From NCBI GenBank assembly GCA_041743105.1, contig JBGTNI010000088.1:1-6903 (forward strand): 6,903 nucleotides of DNA, in the 5' to 3' direction. The stretch comes from QHCE01 sp041743105. GTDB taxonomy: Bacteria > Actinomycetota > Actinomycetes > Mycobacteriales > QHCE01. Positions 4,605 to 6,903 of the stretch are shown here, in pieces. A program made the position numbers and the translations under genes. The notes beneath the pieces are model-generated. The model saw nothing but the letters and a program-made list of their open reading frames with translations. It searched no databases and was not told the DNA's origin. Positions within the stretch are counted from its first letter, which is position 1. Each line of letters begins with the position of its first letter.

Positions 4605-5533
4605 AGCCGTTACAAGCAAGCGTGCTCTACGACGCTCCCGGTCCCCGCGCTCGACGCGTTAGCCTAATAAGCAGCATCGTTGTGGGGATAATGGTGCTTG
4701 CCGCGGTCTATTTTTTTATCTACAGTCCGCTCGAGAATGCTGACCAATTTGGTGCTGAGAAATGGGGACCTCTACTTGATCCCAATAATGAGTATTTCGA
4801 CCAAGTATGGAACCGACTCGGTGACGGTTTAGTTAGTACGCTCTACGCGGCGGGACTTGCCATCGTCTCTTCTTTCGTATGCGGTGTACTTCTTGCTGTA
4901 CTGCGCATCCAGCTAAAAGCCTTGTTGGCTTGCCGTTTTGTGGACCTGGCTACCCCCGCTAGGTATGCGCTGCGCGGGTTCAGCTGGCTTCTAAACGGGG
5001 TTACCCGTTTCTGTGTGGAGATTTTTCGCGGTCTGCCTGTGGTCATCACTATTTTTTTCGTTAGTCGACTTTCACCCGAAATTGGCTTTAGCGTCGATAA
5101 TCCAATGTGGTACGTCATAGTTGGTCTTACTATTTATAACATGGTGGTAATCGCCGAGATCTTGCGTTCCGGCATGGAAGGACTCCCCAGCGGACAACGG
5201 GAAGCGGCCGCAGCGCTTGGCCTCAGCTCGTTTCAGATCACTCGACTGATTCTGCTCCCCCAGTCACTCAGGATCATGCTTCCCGCGCTGATAAGCCAGC
5301 TGGTGGTTATTCTTAAGGACACTTCGCTGGGAGCGCTCATTTCATATACTGAGCTGCTCAATGTCAGTAAGCAAATTATCGGCGTTCTCGATAATCCGTT
5401 ACAGGTCTATGTAGTCGTTGCTTCAATCTATATAGCGTTGAATTACACTCTGTCAAAGCTAGCGCAATACACGCAACGCAGGCTCGCTAGCACCTCTTCG
5501 ATGTCACTGTCGAGTGCTTCGGAGGTCGGATAG
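4601..5533 (+). CDS. gluD: glutamate-type ABC transporter permease, second subunit
   Basis: The second channel subunit, 310 residues, starting in an ATGA overlap with gluC. The N-terminus VLYDAPGPRARR (8-19) is a hallmark of actinobacterial GluD permeases; a membrane helix (22-41) and a periplasmic stretch containing AEKWGPLL (52-59) follow. The transport domain runs from about 73 (LGDGLVSTLYAAGLAIVSS), through VEIFRGLPVVITIFF (139-153), to the EAA loop EILRSGMEGLPSGQREAAAA (186-205) with LILLPQSLRIMLPA after it. One oddity is that the segment between the first transport-domain helix and the EIFRG motif (about 103-137, with ATPARYALRGFSW) seems longer than in related permeases, where that loop is short. 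A Ser-rich tail ends the protein. Codon use is noticeably AT-richer than in rsmA downstream. Confidence 0.92.
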   Translation: MKPLQASVLYDAPGPRARRVSLISSIVVGIMVLAAVYFFIYSPLENADQFGAEKWGPLLDPNNEYFDQVWNRLGDGLVSTLYAAGLAIVSSFVCGVLLAVLRIQLKALLACRFVDLATPARYALRGFSWLLNGVTRFCVEIFRGLPVVITIFFVSRLSPEIGFSVDNPMWYVIVGLTIYNMVVIAEILRSGMEGLPSGQREAAAALGLSSFQITRLILLPQSLRIMLPALISQLVVILKDTSLGALISYTELLNVSKQIIGVLDNPLQVYVVVASIYIALNYTLSKLAQYTQRRLASTSSMSLSSASEVG

Positions 5534-5569
5534 TGGTTGGATCGATGATGGAGGCGGAGCAGGAGCTCG

Positions 5570-5591
5570 GTGGTGTGTGGCGCCAGACCAC
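5570..5591 (+). terminator. inverted repeat after gluD, possible terminator or operator
   Basis: Outer arms GTGGT (5570-5574) and ACCAC (5587-5591) flank a perfect eight-base palindrome TGGCGCCA (5578-5585). It lies 37 bases after the gluD stop. No T run follows, so it would be a U-less terminator at best; the symmetry also fits a protein-binding site before rsmA. Confidence 0.28.
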
Positions 5592-5609
5592 AGGCGATCT
5601 TAGCGCGAC

Positions 5610-5620
5610 GTGCTGAGCAC
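5610..5620. promoter_or_regulatory. small perfect dyad upstream of rsmA
   Basis: GTGCT (5610-5614) and AGCAC (5616-5620) form a perfect inverted repeat around one G. It lies 43 bases before the rsmA start, where a promoter would be expected, although no convincing -10/-35 pair is visible. It may be an operator half-site pair or chance. Confidence 0.22.
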
Positions 5621-5663
5621 CGCGATCGGTTCTATGCGCTACCTGCCGTGAAACAATCATCAC

Positions 5664-6587
5664 GTGAACCCAGCCGATACCGACAACGCGGACGTTGTGG
5701 CGGCGTCACGAGTTGGTTTATTGGGGAGCTCGGATATTCGGGCGCTGCTGACTAAGCTTGGCAAGCGCCCCACGAAAACGTTGGGGCAGAACTTCGTGCA
5801 CGACCCCAACACGATTCGACGCATCGTCGGTGCTGCCGCGATTGGCGCCGGAGACGTTGTGTTAGAGATCGGCCCCGGACTCGGCTCGCTGACGCTTGGC
5901 CTACTCGAGGCCGGCGCCGCTGTGGCTGCGGTGGAGATAGATGACGCGCTGGCCGCAGAGCTTCCCGCGACTGTTAGTCGATACGCTCCGGGCTACACCG
6001 ATCGACTCACGGTGATCCCCGCCGATGCCATGCAGCCGTTAGCGCTACCGCCGCAGGTGTGCAAGCCGGTATCGGTGGTGGCTAACCTGCCGTATAACGT
6101 GGCGGTTCCGGTGCTGCTGACCCTGTGGGAGACGCTGCCAAGCCTCCGTAGTGGCTTGGTGATGGTGCAAGCCGAAGTTGCACAGCGCATTGCCGCCAGT
6201 CCCGGCAGCCGCATCTACGGTGCACCGAGTGTGAAACTCGCCTGGTATGCGGTGGTCAGCCGGGCTGGTTCGGTGCCTAGATCGGTGTTCTGGCCAGTGC
6301 CGAACGTGGACTCCGAGCTAGTGCGAATGATCCGGCAGGAACCACCGCAGCTAACGGGGCGTACTCCGTCCCGCAAGGAGGTGTTCGCGGTGATCGATGC
6401 GGCCTTTGCGCAGCGGCGCAAGATGTTGCGTGCGGCTCTAACCCCCCTGCTGGGAAGCCCCAGCCGTGCGCAGGCCGTGCTGTGCGCAGCAGGGATCGAT
6501 CCAACGGCGCGCGGCGAGACCCTAGAACTCGGCGATTACCTGCGTATTGCTGGCGCCGTCAGCGCCGCGGAACCCCCATGCGACTGA
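5664..6587 (+). CDS. rsmA: 16S rRNA (adenine-N6,N6)-dimethyltransferase RsmA/KsgA
   Basis: Uses S-adenosylmethionine to dimethylate the two adjacent adenines in the 3'-terminal hairpin of 16S rRNA, a late step in small-subunit maturation; loss gives kasugamycin resistance. The 307 residues show the family motifs in order: RPTKTLGQNFVHDPN (35-49), SAM-binding EIGPGLGSLT (68-77), acidic VEIDD (90-94), DAMQ (121-124), catalytic NLPYN (141-145), VQAEVAQRIAA (168-178), VFWPVPNVDSELV (208-220) and the C-terminal FAQRRKMLRAAL (248-259). The start is uncertain. The GTG at 5664 is the first possible start after an in-frame stop at 5649-5651, but it has no ribosome binding site. In-frame GTG (5697) and TTG (5721) are later options, and the N-terminal 20 residues look dispensable. 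A leaderless message is possible. Its stop overlaps the ispE start. Confidence 0.95.
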   Translation: MNPADTDNADVVAASRVGLLGSSDIRALLTKLGKRPTKTLGQNFVHDPNTIRRIVGAAAIGAGDVVLEIGPGLGSLTLGLLEAGAAVAAVEIDDALAAELPATVSRYAPGYTDRLTVIPADAMQPLALPPQVCKPVSVVANLPYNVAVPVLLTLWETLPSLRSGLVMVQAEVAQRIAASPGSRIYGAPSVKLAWYAVVSRAGSVPRSVFWPVPNVDSELVRMIRQEPPQLTGRTPSRKEVFAVIDAAFAQRRKMLRAALTPLLGSPSRAQAVLCAAGIDPTARGETLELGDYLRIAGAVSAAEPPCD

Positions 6588-6903
6588 ACCTCATGGTGAC
6601 GGCGCTGGGGTCAGCGAAGCTGAACCTGTACCTGGGAGTGGGGCCGTTACGAGCCGATGGCTATCACGAGCTGAGCACCGTGTTCACCAGCCTGTCGCTA
6701 CGTGACGAGGTGCGTGCCGCATCAGCGCCGGCGCTCACGGTGCGCCTTACGGGCAGCCACGCCACAGGCTTGGCCGCCGACGAATCCAACCTCGCCGCGC
6801 GAGCCGCCATCGCGTTGGCACGAGCCGCGCACATAGATCCGGCTGTGGCGCTCACCATCGATAAGCAGATTCCGCTGGCGGCTGGCCTCGCCGGCGGCAG
6901 CGC
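6578..6903 (+). CDS. ispE: 4-diphosphocytidyl-2-C-methyl-D-erythritol kinase, 5' part
   Basis: A GHMP-family kinase that phosphorylates the 2-hydroxyl of CDP-methylerythritol with ATP, the fourth step of the MEP pathway to isoprenoid precursors. Only the first 108 codons are in the window, and the frame is open at the end. The substrate-binding region is seen as SAKLNLYLGVG (12-22) with the conserved Lys14, and RADGYHELSTVF (25-36) with His30. The GHMP ATP-binding loop begins at PLAAGLAGGS (99-108), cut by the window edge. A start at the ATG at 6578 overlaps rsmA by 10 bases; the ATG at 6593 or GTG at 6596 would shorten it by five or six residues and remove the overlap. None has a clear ribosome binding site, so coupling to rsmA translation is likely. 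The rsmA-ispE order is the usual actinobacterial one. Confidence 0.93.
   Translation, partial: MRLNLMVTALGSAKLNLYLGVGPLRADGYHELSTVFTSLSLRDEVRAASAPALTVRLTGSHATGLAADESNLAARAAIALARAAHIDPAVALTIDKQIPLAAGLAGGS

Noticed and set aside
5570..5755. 61-codon + strand frame between gluD and rsmA
   Set aside because: It runs into rsmA in another frame, has no domain, and is explained by the rsmA codons and the inverted repeat.

Overview
The window looks like a chromosomal segment of an actinobacterium, most likely of the Mycobacteriales/Corynebacteriales group with moderate GC content. Three things suggest this: a complete glutamate-type ABC transporter in the order gluA-gluB-gluC-gluD, the adjacent pair rsmA (ksgA)-ispE, and a vapBC pair whose promoter appears to give a leaderless mRNA. 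The genus cannot be fixed from this sequence alone. All supported genes are on the + strand.

Layout. Bases 1-222 hold the open 3' end of an Ala/Pro-rich reading frame of uncertain identity. Actinobacteria often carry rpfB just upstream of rsmA-ispE, but no resuscitation-promoting-factor domain can be recognised here. Bases 280-958 are a type II toxin-antitoxin module: a perfect TATAAT box, vapB, vapC overlapping it by 10 bases, and a probable terminator. Bases 979-1904 hold a promoter with an overlapping dyad and three small overlapping reading frames that I do not recognise; the last two may be one gene split by a frameshift. Bases 1905-2188 are non-coding, with inverted and direct repeats that look like a leader or control region.

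Bases 2189-5533 are the transporter operon: ATPase, lipoprotein receptor and two permeases. The receptor has the strongest ribosome binding site of the four, and the two permease genes share an ATGA overlap. After a 130-base gap with two small dyads come rsmA (16S rRNA dimethyltransferase) and, overlapping it by 10 bases, the first 108 codons of ispE (MEP isoprenoid pathway), which runs off the window end.

Function. The transporter genes would together import glutamate or a related amino acid: GluB captures it outside the membrane, GluC/GluD form the channel and GluA powers transport. rsmA and ispE are housekeeping genes. The vapBC, unknown-cassette and transporter block has visibly lower GC in places than rsmA and could be an insertion into a conserved neighbourhood; that is inference. 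I see no CRISPR array, transposase, tRNA or rRNA. The least explained part is the three-frame cassette at 1038-1904.
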